Assembly: GCF_009690905.1 (NCBI RefSeq)
Contig: NZ_VOSW01000033.1
Location: 1-64,000 of the forward strand
From: Paraburkholderia madseniana
Lineage (GTDB): Bacteria; Pseudomonadota; Gammaproteobacteria; Burkholderiales; Burkholderiaceae
Length of the DNA: 64,000 nucleotides
Direction: 5' to 3'
Position numbers and translations under genes: made by a program. The notes below the pieces were generated by a model. It did not search any database. It was not told the DNA's origin and was given only the letters and a program-made list of their open reading frames with translations. Below, one piece after another: positions 35,595-47,700 of this stretch. Position 1 is the first letter of the stretch. Every line of letters begins with the position of its first letter.

Positions 35595-36378
35595 TATGGC
35601 GATGGACGCTTCCGTCTTGTCCGACCACTGACCGATATCGTCATGTTGGATAACTACCCCGGACGGTCGAAACCCTTGCGGCATCAGGCGGCGTCCAGGG
35701 TGTCCGCCGTGGTTAGGACAATTCGAAATACTGTTTCAAAGAAGACGCTGTTCAGGAAACCGTGATTGTCCGGAGAGTCGGATGCGGATCACACACTTCC
35801 TGGTCGACTCGACTCGCATCACACGATGCATTACTTGAAGGAAAGAAAAAGAGGCGTCGCGCGAACGCGACGCCGAGAAGGTCCTGGCTTCCGGGAGCGA
35901 CATGCCAGAACCTGAGAGATCTGCAGACTGAACAGTCATCGACGACTTTAAAAGGACGTCACCTGAGCAGACAGCCCCGGCAATGCAGAAGAGGGATTTC
36001 ACGGAATATTGACCAGTCACGTATTTGTGTCACATGGCCATGTAATGCGCAGAACCAGCTGACTCTGATTCCCCTTGTCGCAACAGACGTTGTGTCGCGC
36101 GTGAATTAAAAATTCTTACGGATGCTGATTCTAGAATGAAAAAGAAGCGTCGAGGTCAGGTAAAACGTTTGCGAGATGTATGCCTACATTAAAAGAGGGA
36201 AATCCTTGGGCCTTTGTCGGTGCGTAATCTGGATGTAATAAAAATATTTCCAGATATTTCTAAAGAACCTCCTGGGTACGGTCGTTATTCGTCGTATGAA
36301 TGCTGCGATTGCAATGGTCGCGCGTATTGAACGAATCCACCGAGAGAACCCGCAACGAACAGTTGCGTGCCAACAGGA
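35595..36378. other. Gene-free interval before the TPS/CDI locus
   Basis: About 780 bases. It contains the leftward hairpin at 35846-35874 and, around 35840-35935, a segment clearly related to 58396-58490 (shared A-rich run, GGCGTCGCG hairpin, GTCCTGG, ATGCCAGAAC, GAGAGA). Around 36110-36300 it becomes AT-rich. No complete gene was recognised; this looks like scar tissue plus the promoter of the CDI locus. Confidence 0.5.
35846..35874 (-). terminator. Leftward intrinsic terminator
   Basis: GGCGTCGCG (35853-35861), loop CGAA, CGCGACGCC (35866-35874): a perfect 9-bp stem. On the reverse strand it is followed by CTCTTTTTCTTTCC. No intact leftward gene remains upstream of it, but the same arrangement follows the small gene at 58517, so this is probably the tail of a lost copy of that gene. 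Confidence 0.7.
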
Positions 36379-36873
36379 ATGTCCAGTAGCGCACGGGGAA
36401 GTAGCGCGGGCCATAGAAACCCACGTCTGTGTCAATTTCAAATCAGGCTGATCGTTGCCGTGCTGGCTGCCGTCCCTTGCAGCACATATGCAATTGGCAT
36501 TGCCGTTGACGGCGGAACGGCCGCCACGGTTTCAACTTCAGCAAATGGACATCAGACGGTCAATATTGCACCGACCTTCGCAGGCGTTTCGAACAACACG
36601 TATAGCAGTTTCAACGTAGACGGAGCCGGCGCTTCACTTAATAACGTCGGTATCAATGCTCGAACGATTGTCAATAAGGTAACGAGTCCCAATCCCAGCG
36701 TTATTAGCGGCCTTATTGACGTAATCGGCCCGCGCGCAAACGTGATATCGGCCAATCCGAACGGCATTGCGGTGACCGGTGGTTCATTCGTAGGAGTGTG
36801 GGCCAGGACCTGCTCCCAGTTTGACGTTCAGAACTGCTGCGTCGATTCCGGCGCCATAACAAGATCGACGTAA
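36379..36873 (+). pseudogene. Truncated two-partner-secretion exoprotein (TPS domain remnant)
   Basis: After a signal-peptide-like stretch (LIVAVLAAVPCSTYA) the sequence is a haemagglutination-type TPS domain: TFAGVSNNTYSSFNV, LNNVGINARTIVNKV, GPRANVISANPNGI and VTGGSFV. It then loses sense and stops 24 codons later, where intact proteins run for thousands of residues. So only the secretion signal of an older CdiA/FHA-type gene remains. Its stop overlaps the cdiB start by one base. Most likely a deletion fused the remnant to the present cdiB. Confidence 0.7.
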
Positions 36874-38705
36874 TGAAAAAGAACAAATCCGGGCGGATCG
36901 CACGATCGCCGAAAGCGACGCGCAATTTTGTAGGCACAGGTTACGCGCATTGGGGAGCGTTGGGTCGGCTCGTGTCGGTATGTGCCGCGCTGTTGGCAGC
37001 CTCGCACGTAGACGTCGCATACGCGCAGGCAGCCGATCCGCTTGGCGAACAGGAGCAGCGCCGCCGCGCACAGGAACAGGCGATCGAGCGCGAGCGTGCG
37101 ATCACCGCCCCAAACGTTACCCTTCAACCCGTCGAGCGTTCGGCCGAAGACGACGGCAAGGTTCCCGTCGAAACACCGTGCTTCAAGGTCGACGAACTGA
37201 GGCTGGAAGTGCCACCCGGTTTGAGCGATTCCGTGGAGTCGGCTGGTGCACGTGCGTTGTTGCCCAACCCCCTTTTCCCGGGCGAACTGATGTTCGTCAA
37301 CGACTATCTGCAGCGCTATCGAGGACAGTGTGTCGGCAGGGAAGGGCTCAACCTGATCGTGCATCGCGTCATGGCGCTCGTGATCGAAAAGGGATACTCC
37401 ACGACACGCGTTGTCATTGCACCGCAAGATCTTTCGACCGGCAAGCTGAAGCTTCAACTGATCCCTGGCGTCATCAGCGCAATTCGCTTCGCCGATCCGT
37501 CGACGTACGGCACGTGGCGTAACGCGTTTCCGACGAAGGCAGGCGATCTACTGAATCTGCGCAATCTCGAGCAGGGCCTCGAGCAGATGAAGCGCGTGCC
37601 AAATCAGGATGTTGATATGCAGATCGTGCCGGGACCGTCGACCGGGGAAAGCGACGTCGTGATTTCGGTTAAGCGCACGAAGCCGTGGTCGCTTTCCGTG
37701 AGCGCCGACGATAGCGGGCTCAAGTCGACCGGCCAGTTCCAAGGCAGCGCAAGCCTGACGCTCGACAATCCGCTTGGTCTGTCCGACCTCTTCAACGTCA
37801 GCTACAACCACGACATCGACGGTCATACGAGCCAATACGGCACGCATGGCAGCAGCGCGTATTACTCGATTCCCTGGGGCAACTGGACGTTCACCTCCAC
37901 GGCCAGCCAGTACGACTACCACCAACAGATCGCAGGCGCGTTCTCGACGCTCGTGTCGAGCGGCAAGTCCAGTAATTTCGACGTCAAGGCGGAATACCAG
38001 TTCTATCGCAATCAGGTGCAGAAGAACACGGTCGAGTTCCGCGTCGGCAAGCGCTTCAGCGAAGCGTTCATCGACGGTACGGAAATCGGTGTTCAACACC
38101 GCGACAACAGCTACGCGGAAGTCGGCTGGGAACACAAGCATTACTTCGGCGCTGCGCAACTCGACAGCACGCTCGCCTATCGATGGGGCGTGCCGTGGTT
38201 CGGAGCACAGCCGGATCTGCCGGGCGCGGGCGCAGGTATCCCCACGTACTACTACCACATGGAGACGGTCGACGCGACGTTGAGCGTGCCGTTCACCATC
38301 GCGGGTTTCCCACTGCGCTACTCGACAACGGTGCGTGCGCAGAACACACCCAACATGCTTTATCCCACCGAATACTTTTCGATCGGCAGTCGCTATACCG
38401 TGCGCGGGTTCGATGGCAACACGATGCTGGCTGCCGAGAAGGGCGTCTTCATTCGCAACGATCTGGAGATTCCGTTTTCGCGTTTCGGGCAGGCGCTGTA
38501 TTTCGGCATCGACGGCGGTGAGGTATTCGGTCCCGAAGCGAACAATCTGCTTGGCCGCCGTCTGGCGGGTGCCGTGGTCGGTGTGCGCGGCAGTGCATTC
38601 AGGCACGTCAGCTATGACGTTTTCATCGGCGGTCCTTTGTACCAGCCGGCCCGTTTCCCGAACCACTGGCCGGTGGCGGGCTTCAGCGTGAGTTTCCTGC
38701 TATGA
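36873..38705 (+). CDS. cdiB: CdiB/FhaC-type outer-membrane TPS transporter
   Basis: 610 residues. An N-terminal signal peptide ends near ASHVDVAYAQA. A Gln/Glu/Arg-rich periplasmic helix (EQEQRRRAQEQAIERERA) is the plug helix plus linker typical of FhaC. POTRA domains follow (CFKVDELRLEVPPGL and GKLKLQLIPGVISAI), then a 16-strand barrel ending in an aromatic/aliphatic C-terminus (VAGFSVSFLL). The conserved lid motif VRGFDG is near residue 510. The protein exports the adjacent exoprotein across the outer membrane by recognising its TPS domain. It overlaps cdiA by ATGA at 38702-38705, so production of transporter and cargo is coupled. Confidence 0.92.
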   Translation: MKKNKSGRIARSPKATRNFVGTGYAHWGALGRLVSVCAALLAASHVDVAYAQAADPLGEQEQRRRAQEQAIERERAITAPNVTLQPVERSAEDDGKVPVETPCFKVDELRLEVPPGLSDSVESAGARALLPNPLFPGELMFVNDYLQRYRGQCVGREGLNLIVHRVMALVIEKGYSTTRVVIAPQDLSTGKLKLQLIPGVISAIRFADPSTYGTWRNAFPTKAGDLLNLRNLEQGLEQMKRVPNQDVDMQIVPGPSTGESDVVISVKRTKPWSLSVSADDSGLKSTGQFQGSASLTLDNPLGLSDLFNVSYNHDIDGHTSQYGTHGSSAYYSIPWGNWTFTSTASQYDYHQQIAGAFSTLVSSGKSSNFDVKAEYQFYRNQVQKNTVEFRVGKRFSEAFIDGTEIGVQHRDNSYAEVGWEHKHYFGAAQLDSTLAYRWGVPWFGAQPDLPGAGAGIPTYYYHMETVDATLSVPFTIAGFPLRYSTTVRAQNTPNMLYPTEYFSIGSRYTVRGFDGNTMLAAEKGVFIRNDLEIPFSRFGQALYFGIDGGEVFGPEANNLLGRRLAGAVVGVRGSAFRHVSYDVFIGGPLYQPARFPNHWPVAGFSVSFLL

Positions 38706-41700
38706 ACAAGAATATCTATCGCGTCATTTTCAATGCAGCGCGTGGTCTCTGGACGGCTGTGCAGGAAACAGCAACGGGTACAGGAAAGGGTCGCTCGGCC
38801 GGCACGCCTTTTAGCACGCATCGTCGCGCGCCTTCAATGCACGCACCTGTGGGCTTCGTCGACATGCTGTCGATGCGGCACGTCGCGTTCGCGGCATTGT
38901 GCGTGCTTGGCATGCAACCGGTACTGGTCGATGCCCAGGTCGTCGCGGCACCTGCATCGGGTAGCAAGCCGATCGTTGGCGTAACCGCGAACGGATTGCC
39001 GATCGTTCAGATTGCCACGCCGAATTCGGCCGGCGTTTCAAACAACCCGTACACGCAGTACAACGTCGGTTCGCAAGGCCTGATCCTGAACAACTCGCCG
39101 GGCAATGTGCAGACCCAACTTGGCGGGTACGTGACGGGCAACCCGAATCTTGGCGCCGGCAGCGCGCGCGTCATCGTGAACCAGGTCGTAGGTGGCAATG
39201 CGAGCCAGTTGCTTGGCTATACCGAGGTGGCAGGCCAGAAGGCCGAAGTGGTCATCGCCAATCCGGCTGGCATCTACTGCAATGGTTGCGGCTTCATCAA
39301 CACGAGCCGCGGTGTTCTGACGACTGGCACGCCGGTTTTCGGCGGCACGGGCAGTCTCGATGCGTTTCACGTGACGGGTGGCCAGATCCAGATCGGAACG
39401 GCGGGGCTCAACGGCAGCAACGTCGACCAGGTCGACCTGATCGCGCGCAGCGTTGCCATCAACGGCAAGGTGTGGGCAGGGCAGTCGCTCAATGTCGTGG
39501 CGGGCAACAACGACGTACGCTATAGCGATCTGAGTGCGCAATCGCTCGGGCCTGACGGCAATAGCCCGGGTGTGGCGATCGACGTCGCGCAGCTCGGTGG
39601 TATGTACGCTGGCAAGATCATGCTGGTGGGCACGGAGGCAGGCGTTGGCGTCAATAGCGCCGGCACGATTGCGTCGCAAGGCGGCGACGTGCAGATCAGC
39701 AGCCAGGGCAAGATAACCTTGTCAGGCTCGGCGAGCGCGAACGGCAATGTCGCGATCTCCGCAGCGGGCGACGTGGCGAACAGCGGTTCCGTTTACGCGA
39801 CGCAAAACACCACGTTGAATAGCCAGGGGCAGGTGACCAACAGCGGCACGATCGCTGCGCTCGGCAACACAAGCGTCACGGGCGCGAGCGTTAATTCGAC
39901 CGGCTCACTCGGCGCGGGAGTCGACGCGAACGGTAACGTCACCGGAACGGGCAACCTGTCGGTGACGGGCTCGGGTGCCGTGACTGCCGCCGGGCAGCAG
40001 ATGGCGGGTGGCAATCTCGCGCTGTCGGGTAGCAGTTTGAACATGGCAGGCGGGCAAACGCTGACGAAGGGCAACGCGTCCCTGACAGCGACCGGCGCCG
40101 GCGGCGACACAGGCAACATCGTTCATACAGGTGCGTCGCTGCAGACGAGCGGCATCTTGACTGCCAATGCCGCAGGGACCGTCACGAACGATCACGGGCA
40201 GGTGAGTGCCGCGCAGTTGAGCGTGACGGCAGGTGGTATTTCAAATCGCGGCGGTACGTTGTCGCAAACGGGCGCGAGCGACACGACGCTGGCCGCGTCG
40301 GGTGCGTTCGACAATACCGGCGGCACCGTCACGACGAACGCGCAAAACACCACGATCCGTTCGGGCAGCCTGACCAACGCGAACGGGACGATTAGCCAGG
40401 CGGGCACGGGGGCGCTGGGTGTCCAGACCGGTGCGCTCGACAATGGTCACGGCAGCATTGGCACGAACGGCGTAGCGACGATTGCGGCTACCAGCCTTCA
40501 GAACGGTTCAGGCTCGATCACGTCGGCTCAGGCGCTCAACGTGGCGTCGAGCGGCAACATCGACAATACGGCGGGCCGGCTCGAAGCGGCAGGCGCGGTG
40601 AACGTGTCGGGCGCGAACGTGCAGAACACGGCCGGACGCATCGTGTCGGGCAACGGCGATGGCCTCACGCTCACGGCGAGCGGCCAGATCACGAACGCTG
40701 CGGGCACGACGGCGCAGGGCGCGACGGGCGGTGTAATTGGCGGCAACGGCAATGCGACGATCAACGCGGCAACGCTCGCCAACAGCGGCACGGCCACGGC
40801 CGCGCAGAACTTGCAGGTGACGACATCGGGAACCCTCGACAACAGCGGGGGATCGATGAGCGCCGCGACGCTCAAAGCGAATGCAGCGTCGTTGAAGAAC
40901 GCGAACGGGACGATCAGCGCCAGTACCGTGTCAGTCACGGCGCCGCAGTTCGACAATAGCGGCGGGAAGATTACAGCGAACCAGATCAGTGTAAGCGCCA
41001 CGAATCTGACGAATCACAATGGCGCGCTCACCCAGCTCGGCTCGGGGGCAATGGGTGTGAATGTCAGCGGCACGCTCGACAATTCGGGCGGTGGCCTGAT
41101 CCAGACCAACAGCACGGATCTGACGCTTGCGCCGTCGACGTTGAACAACAACGGCGGCACGATCACCCATGCAGGCACCGGCACGCTGACGATCGACTCG
41201 GGCAGCGGCACGGGGTCGCTGACGAACGTCGGCGGCAAGATCGTGACGAATGGTCTGGCAAACCTGTCGGCCGGCAGCATGGACGACACGGGCGGCACGA
41301 TCTCCGCACAGACCGGATTGAATGCGACTGTTGCGGGTGCATTGAACAATACGAATGGACAGCTTGAATCGGGCGGGGACCTGAGCGTCACGAGCGGTTC
41401 AGCCATCACGAATGCCAACGGGACGATCGCCGCAGCGGGTAACGAGTCCGTGCAGGCAGCTTCGTTGACGAACAGCGGCAGCGTGACTGCGGGCCAGAAT
41501 CTCAACACTACCGTCACCGGCACGCTGGACAACAGCAGCGGGACGCTAAGCGCGCAAACGGTCACGGCTAACGCTGCGTCGCTGAAGAATGCGAACGGGA
41601 CGATCAGCGCCGATACCGTGTCGGTAACTGCCCCGCAGCTCGACAACAGCGGCGGGAAGATCACGACGAACCACCTCGCTCTTGTCGCCGCGAACCTGAC

Positions 41701-44700
41701 GAACGAACATGGGTCGATCACCCAGCTCGGAACGGGCGCAATGGGGCTCGGCGTGAGCGGCACGCTCGACAACTCCAACGGTGGCGTGATCCAGACGCAA
41801 AGCACTGATCTGACGCTTGCCCCGGCGACATTGAACAACAACGGCGGAACCATTACGCATGCCGGGACCGGAACGCTGTCGATCGATGCAGCCAATGGCA
41901 CGGGCGCGGTGACCAACGTCGGTGGCTCGATTATCAGCAACGGTCGGACGGCGCTGTCGGCAGGCAGTGTCGACAACACCGGCGGAGCGATCGGCGGTCA
42001 TGCCGGTCTGGTCGCGACGGTTTCTGGTGCGCTGGACAACACGCATGGGCAACTGGCGTCAAACGTGGATTTGAGCGTGTCGAGCGGTGGCATCCTGAAC
42101 AACGCCAGCGGTGTGATTGTTGCGACGGGCAATAACTCGGTGCAGGCCGCTTCGTTGACGAACAGCGGCAGCATCACGGCCGGACAGAATCTGGACACCA
42201 GCGTTGCTGGTACGCTCGACAACAGTGGCGGCACGCTGAGCGCCCAGACGGTGACGGCAAGCGCCGCGTCATTCAGGAACACGAACGGCGTCGTGAGCGG
42301 CAACGCGGTGTCGATGTCGATTGCGCAGCTCGACAACAGCAATGGCCGGATCACCACGAACCAGCTTGGTGTCACCGCGACGAATCTGACGAACGAAGGT
42401 GGATCGATCACGCAACTCGGGACCGGCACAATGGGGCTCGGCGTGAGCGGTACGCTCGACAACTCGAACGGCGGCGTGATCCAGACGAAAAGCACCGATC
42501 TGACGCTTGCGCCCGCCACCTTGAACAACAACGGCGGCACGATCACGCATGCCGGGACCGGCACGCTGTCGATCGATGCAGCCAATGGCACGGGCGCGGT
42601 CACCAACGTCGGCGGCTCGATTGTCAGCAACGGACAGGTCGACCTGAATGCGGGCAGCCTGGACGACACAGGCGGGAGCATTGGGGGGCAGTCCGGGCTG
42701 AGCGCGACGCTCGCCGGCGCCCTGAACAACACCCGGGGACAACTCCAATCGAACGGGAACCTGAGCGTCACAAGCGGCGCGGGCATCACGAACACCAGCG
42801 GCACGATCGCTGCGTCTGGCAATAACACGGTGCAGGCCGCGTCGCTGACGAATGGCGGCAGCATCACGGCCGGGCAGAGTCTCAACACCACCGTCAGTGG
42901 CACGCTCGACAACGGCAACGGAACGTTGAGCGCGCAGGCGATCACGGCAAACGCCGCGTCATTCAGAAACGCAAACGGCGTCGTGAGCGGCAACGCGGTG
43001 ACGATGTCGATTGCGCAGCTCGACAACAGCAATGGCCGGATCACCACGAACCAGCTTGGTGTCACCGCGACGAACCTGACGAACGAAGGTGGATCGATCA
43101 CGCAACTCGGGACTGGTGCAATGGGTCTCGGCGTGAGTGGCACGCTCGACAACTCGAACGGCGGTGTGATCCAGACCAATAGCACGGACCTGACGCTTGC
43201 TTCTGCGTCCGTGAACAACAACAGTGGCACGATCACGCACGCCGGCACCGGCACGCTAACGATCAAGCCGAGCAATGGCACCGGGTCGCTGACGAACGTC
43301 GGCGGCAAGATCGTGACCAATGGACAGGCATCGGTGTCGGTCGGCAGTCTCAACAATACCGGGGGCAAGCTGGCGTCGCAAGGCGTCATGACTGCGACCG
43401 TTCAGGGCACGCTGAACAACACGAATGGACGGCTGTCGTCGGGCACCGGACTGACCGCCACCAGCGGCGGTCAGCTGATCAATGCCGGCGGCGTGATCGG
43501 CGCGGGCGGCGCGGCGACCGGCAGCACGCTGAGTCTCGCTGCATCGTTGATCGACAACTCGGGCGGGGCGATCACCAATCTCGGGAATGGCGCGACGACA
43601 ATCAACGGCGGCAGCCAGATCGCCAACAGCAATGCGAGCGGCACGTCCGGCATGGGCTCGATCAGCGGCAACGGCAACGTGACGCTGAGCGCGACTTCGA
43701 TCTCCAATACACAGGGCGGGCAACTGAGTGGCGCGAACCTGCAGATCAACGCCGGCAATCTGGATAACACCGGCGGGAAAATCGGCAATGCCGCAAACAC
43801 GGCCGGCGACGTCGGGATCGGGACGGGCACTCTGACCAGTACGAGCGGCCAGATCAACGCATCCCGGAATCTGTCGGTCACTGCGAATACGCTGGCAGGC
43901 GGCGGCACGTACAGTGCGGTCAACGATCTTTCGTTGAACCTGCAAGGGAACTTCACCACCTCGCCGAATTGCGCTTTCAAAGCGGGCCACGATCTGAGCT
44001 TCACACTGCCAGGCACGTTCAGCAACGGCGGCGCTCTGTCGGCCGTGAACGGGCTGAACATCAATGCGAGCGACATCCAGAACTCGGGGATGCTGGGGGC
44101 CGGTGGCCTGCTGACCACGCACTCGAACACGCTGACCAATACGGGCACGATAGTGGGCGGCAGCGTGTCGCTGAATGCTACGCAAAGCCTGTCGAATCTG
44201 GGCACCACCGCGCTGATCGGTGCGACGGACAGCGCCGGCACGCTCGAGCTGCTTGCGCCGGACATCGAGAATCGGGACGACACGACCGCGACCGACACGC
44301 AGGCGATGACCGCGATCTACGGTCTCGGCAAGGTCGTTCTGGCTGGCGGCAAGGATGGGAGCGGCAATTACACCAACGCGAATCTGATCCGGAACCAGTC
44401 CGCGCTGATCCAGTCCGGCGGCGACATGGAGATCGATGCGAACCAGGTGACGAACACGCGCCGCGTGATGACCACGGGCGGCTTCACGTCGTCGATCGAC
44501 CCGGCCCTGCTGCAAAGCCTCGGCATCAGCCTGTCAGGATGTGACGCCACGTACCTGGCTGCGTGTGGACCGGGCAATCCGCAGGTCCTGGGTTCCAGGG
44601 GCGACCCGACGCTGATCGGCGGCGTGCCTACCGATCCGCCGCACGGAGGCCAGTGGAACAGCACTTATCAGTACACGACCTATACGGGCGACGCAGTCGC

Positions 44701-47700
44701 CAATACGGTCACGTCCGTCAGTCCGGAATCGCAGATCATCGCCGGCGGCAACCTGAAAGCGTCATCGGTCGGGACGTTCCAGAATTACTGGAGCCAGGTG
44801 GCCGCGACGGGCAACATCGCGTCGCCCACGACACTCGACCAGAACAGCTGGCAAGGCCAGAGTGCTCCGCAGGTGCAGGTGACCTACTCGGGTGAATATC
44901 ACTACGACAACTACGACAACAGCGAGCACAACTGGCAGTTGCCGTTCGGCGATGCTCCGTTCGTTGGCTCCCGTCCGGGCGGCTACACTCAGGCGGCGCC
45001 GGCCGACATCCGCACGTATGCGCTGCCGGCGTACGAATCCTCGTTCACGGCGGGCGGTACGCTCAGTGGCACGGGCGTGACGATCAACAACACCGCGGGC
45101 AACGCAGGGGTGACGCCGCTCGGGCTCCTGCCCGGGCAGACTTTATCGGGCTCGGGAGCCGGTTCCGTGAGCGGGACGATCGGCACGCAGGGTGTGGGGG
45201 CGATTGGCGCGGGCGCGGTGAGTGGAACGATCGGCACGCAGGGCACGCAGGGCACGGTGGCAATTGGCGCGGGTGTGGTGAGCGGATTGATCAGCGTGGG
45301 CAGTGGTGTGCATCCGGGCGCGGTGGCAATCCAGGGCGGCCGCCTTCTTAACAGCGGCCTTGCGAACTTCAACAATCCGACCATTGCGGCCGCGACGGCC
45401 GTCAAGGTGCTCAACAACATCACGGTGCCGCAAGGCGGACTCTTCCACATGGATACCGCGCCGAACGCACGGTACCTGGTCGAGACGAACCCGGCCTTCA
45501 CGAGCCAGCAGCAGTGGCTGTCGAGCGACTACTACTTCCAGCAGATGGGCATGAACCCCGGCAAGGTCCAGATGCGGCTGGGCGATGGGTTCTACGAGCA
45601 GAAGCTCGTGCAGGACCAGATCCTGTCGATGACCGGGAAGTCGGTCCTGACGAACTACGCGAACACGCAGGACGAATTCAAAACTCTGATGACGTCGGGC
45701 GCTGCACTCGCGAAGTCGCTCGATCTGGCGCCTGGTACGGGTCTGTCGCCCGAGCAGGTGTCGCAACTGACGAGCAACGTCGTCATCATGCAGACGCAGA
45801 TCGTCGATGGGCAGCCGGTGCTCGTGCCGGTGGTCTATCTGGCGCAGGCGAGCCAGGAGAACATGGGTAACGGTCCGGTTATCGCGGCGACGAACATCGA
45901 TCTGCAGAACGCACAAACGGTCACCAATAGCGGCACGATCAAGGCGGCGAACAGCTTCGCGATCAGCGGGCAGAGAATCGACAGTTCGTTCGGCACGCTG
46001 CAAAGCGGTGGGCAGATGTCGCTTGTGACGACGGGCGATGTGAACCTCACTTCGGCGACGCTCAATGCGGGAAGCCTGGCGTTGCAAGCGGGTGGCAACC
46101 TGGTTCTGAACACAGCGGCGAACACGCTCAACCAGGTCAGCGATACCGGTGCGACGCGTGTTACGACGACGCTTGGCCCCGTAGCCAGCATCAACGTGAC
46201 GGGCAACGCGGCGATTACGACGGGCGGCAACTTCGAACAGGACGCGGCCAACCTGAATGTGGGCGGCGCGCTGGGTATGAGCATTGGCGGCAACTGGAAT
46301 CTCGGGGTGTTGCAGACCGGCGAGACCAAGGTCGTTGCTCGTGCGAACGGTATATCCGATACGCACATCGTGAGCGATGTGGGCAGCAGCGTGAAGGTCG
46401 GGGGTGCATCCTTGATCGCAGTGGGCGGAGATCTCACGGCGACCGGTGCGAACATCAACCTGGGCGGTGGAGGAACTGTCGCGGCAGGGGGCAACGTGAC
46501 GCTGCAGGCGGCGACCGCGACGTCGACGGTGGACAGCAACAGCTCCGGTAGTGATCATCACGGCAGCTACGCGGAGACGTTGCACACGTCCGACGATACG
46601 GTGACGGGCACTACGCTCAAGAGCGGCAACAGCCTGAATATCGTGTCCGGTAAGGACATCAACGTGGTGGGCAGCACGGTCGATCTCGACAAGGGCAATG
46701 CGTTGCTCATGGCGGCAGGGAGTGTCAACGTCGACGCGGCAACGGAAACGCATGTCGACAACTCGAATGAGACGCATAGCCACAGCGGCGTCGCGAGCCA
46801 CACGAGCGCGGCCAATCGCGTCGACCAGACGACGACGCAGGCCGATGGCAGCGCCATTTCGGCAGACGGTGTGTCGGTCATCAGCGGCAAGGACATCAAC
46901 GTGACCGGCAGCAGCATCGTCGGAACGAACGCTGTTTCGCTCGCTGCGAAGGGCAGTGTGAATATCCTTGCTGCGACCGATACTTATCAGGATTCCGAGT
47001 TTCACGATGTCAAGCACTCGGGACTGTCGGGAAGCGGCGGCTTTGGCTTCAGCGTTGGATCGAGCGAGCAGAAAGATCAGTACGATGCGAATTCCGTTAT
47101 GCAGAGCCAGTCGCGTAGCACGGTCGGCGCTGTACAGGGCAACGTGTCGATTACGGCGGGCAAGGACGTTCATATTGGCGGTAGCGACATCATCGCCAAC
47201 CAGGCTGCGGACGATGTGACGGGCAAGACCGGCAACATCGGTATCAAGGCGCAGAACATCACGATCGACCCGAGTCAGGACACGGCACAGTCGCGGGATC
47301 AGCAGTCGGCGCATTCGAGCGGCGTCACGGTGGGCGTGAGCGGTACGCCGCTCGACACTGCCCGCAACCTCAAGGCGGCGGGTTCGTCGGGTAATGCTTA
47401 CCAGCGCGGCACCGGCATTGCGAATGAGATTACCGCGAGTACGCTCGACACGCCTTCGGTGACACTCTCGTACGGGCACAGCAGTAGTTCAAGCACGACC
47501 ACCCAGTCGAGCCTGTCCAATGCGGGCAGCACGGTGCGCGGTGGCAACAACGTGAGTCTGGTCGCGACCGGCGGCGCGCTGACCGACGCGAACGGTCAGC
47601 CGCTCGACGGTGACATCAGCGTGACCGGTTCGACCATCAGTGCGAAGGGCACGGCGATCTTCGACGCGAATCGCAATGTCACGTTCCAGGCCTCGACCGA

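Noticed and set aside
40800..43460. CRISPR array, considered because of the regular repeats
   Set aside because: The repeats are 690 bases long, coding and in frame with no spacers; they are protein repeats of CdiA.
45143..47479. Very long reverse frames opposite cdiA (also 41998-43389 and 48404-50161)
   Set aside because: They mirror the repetitive, codon-biased cdiA sequence and have no recognisable domains; the forward frame is a classic exoprotein.
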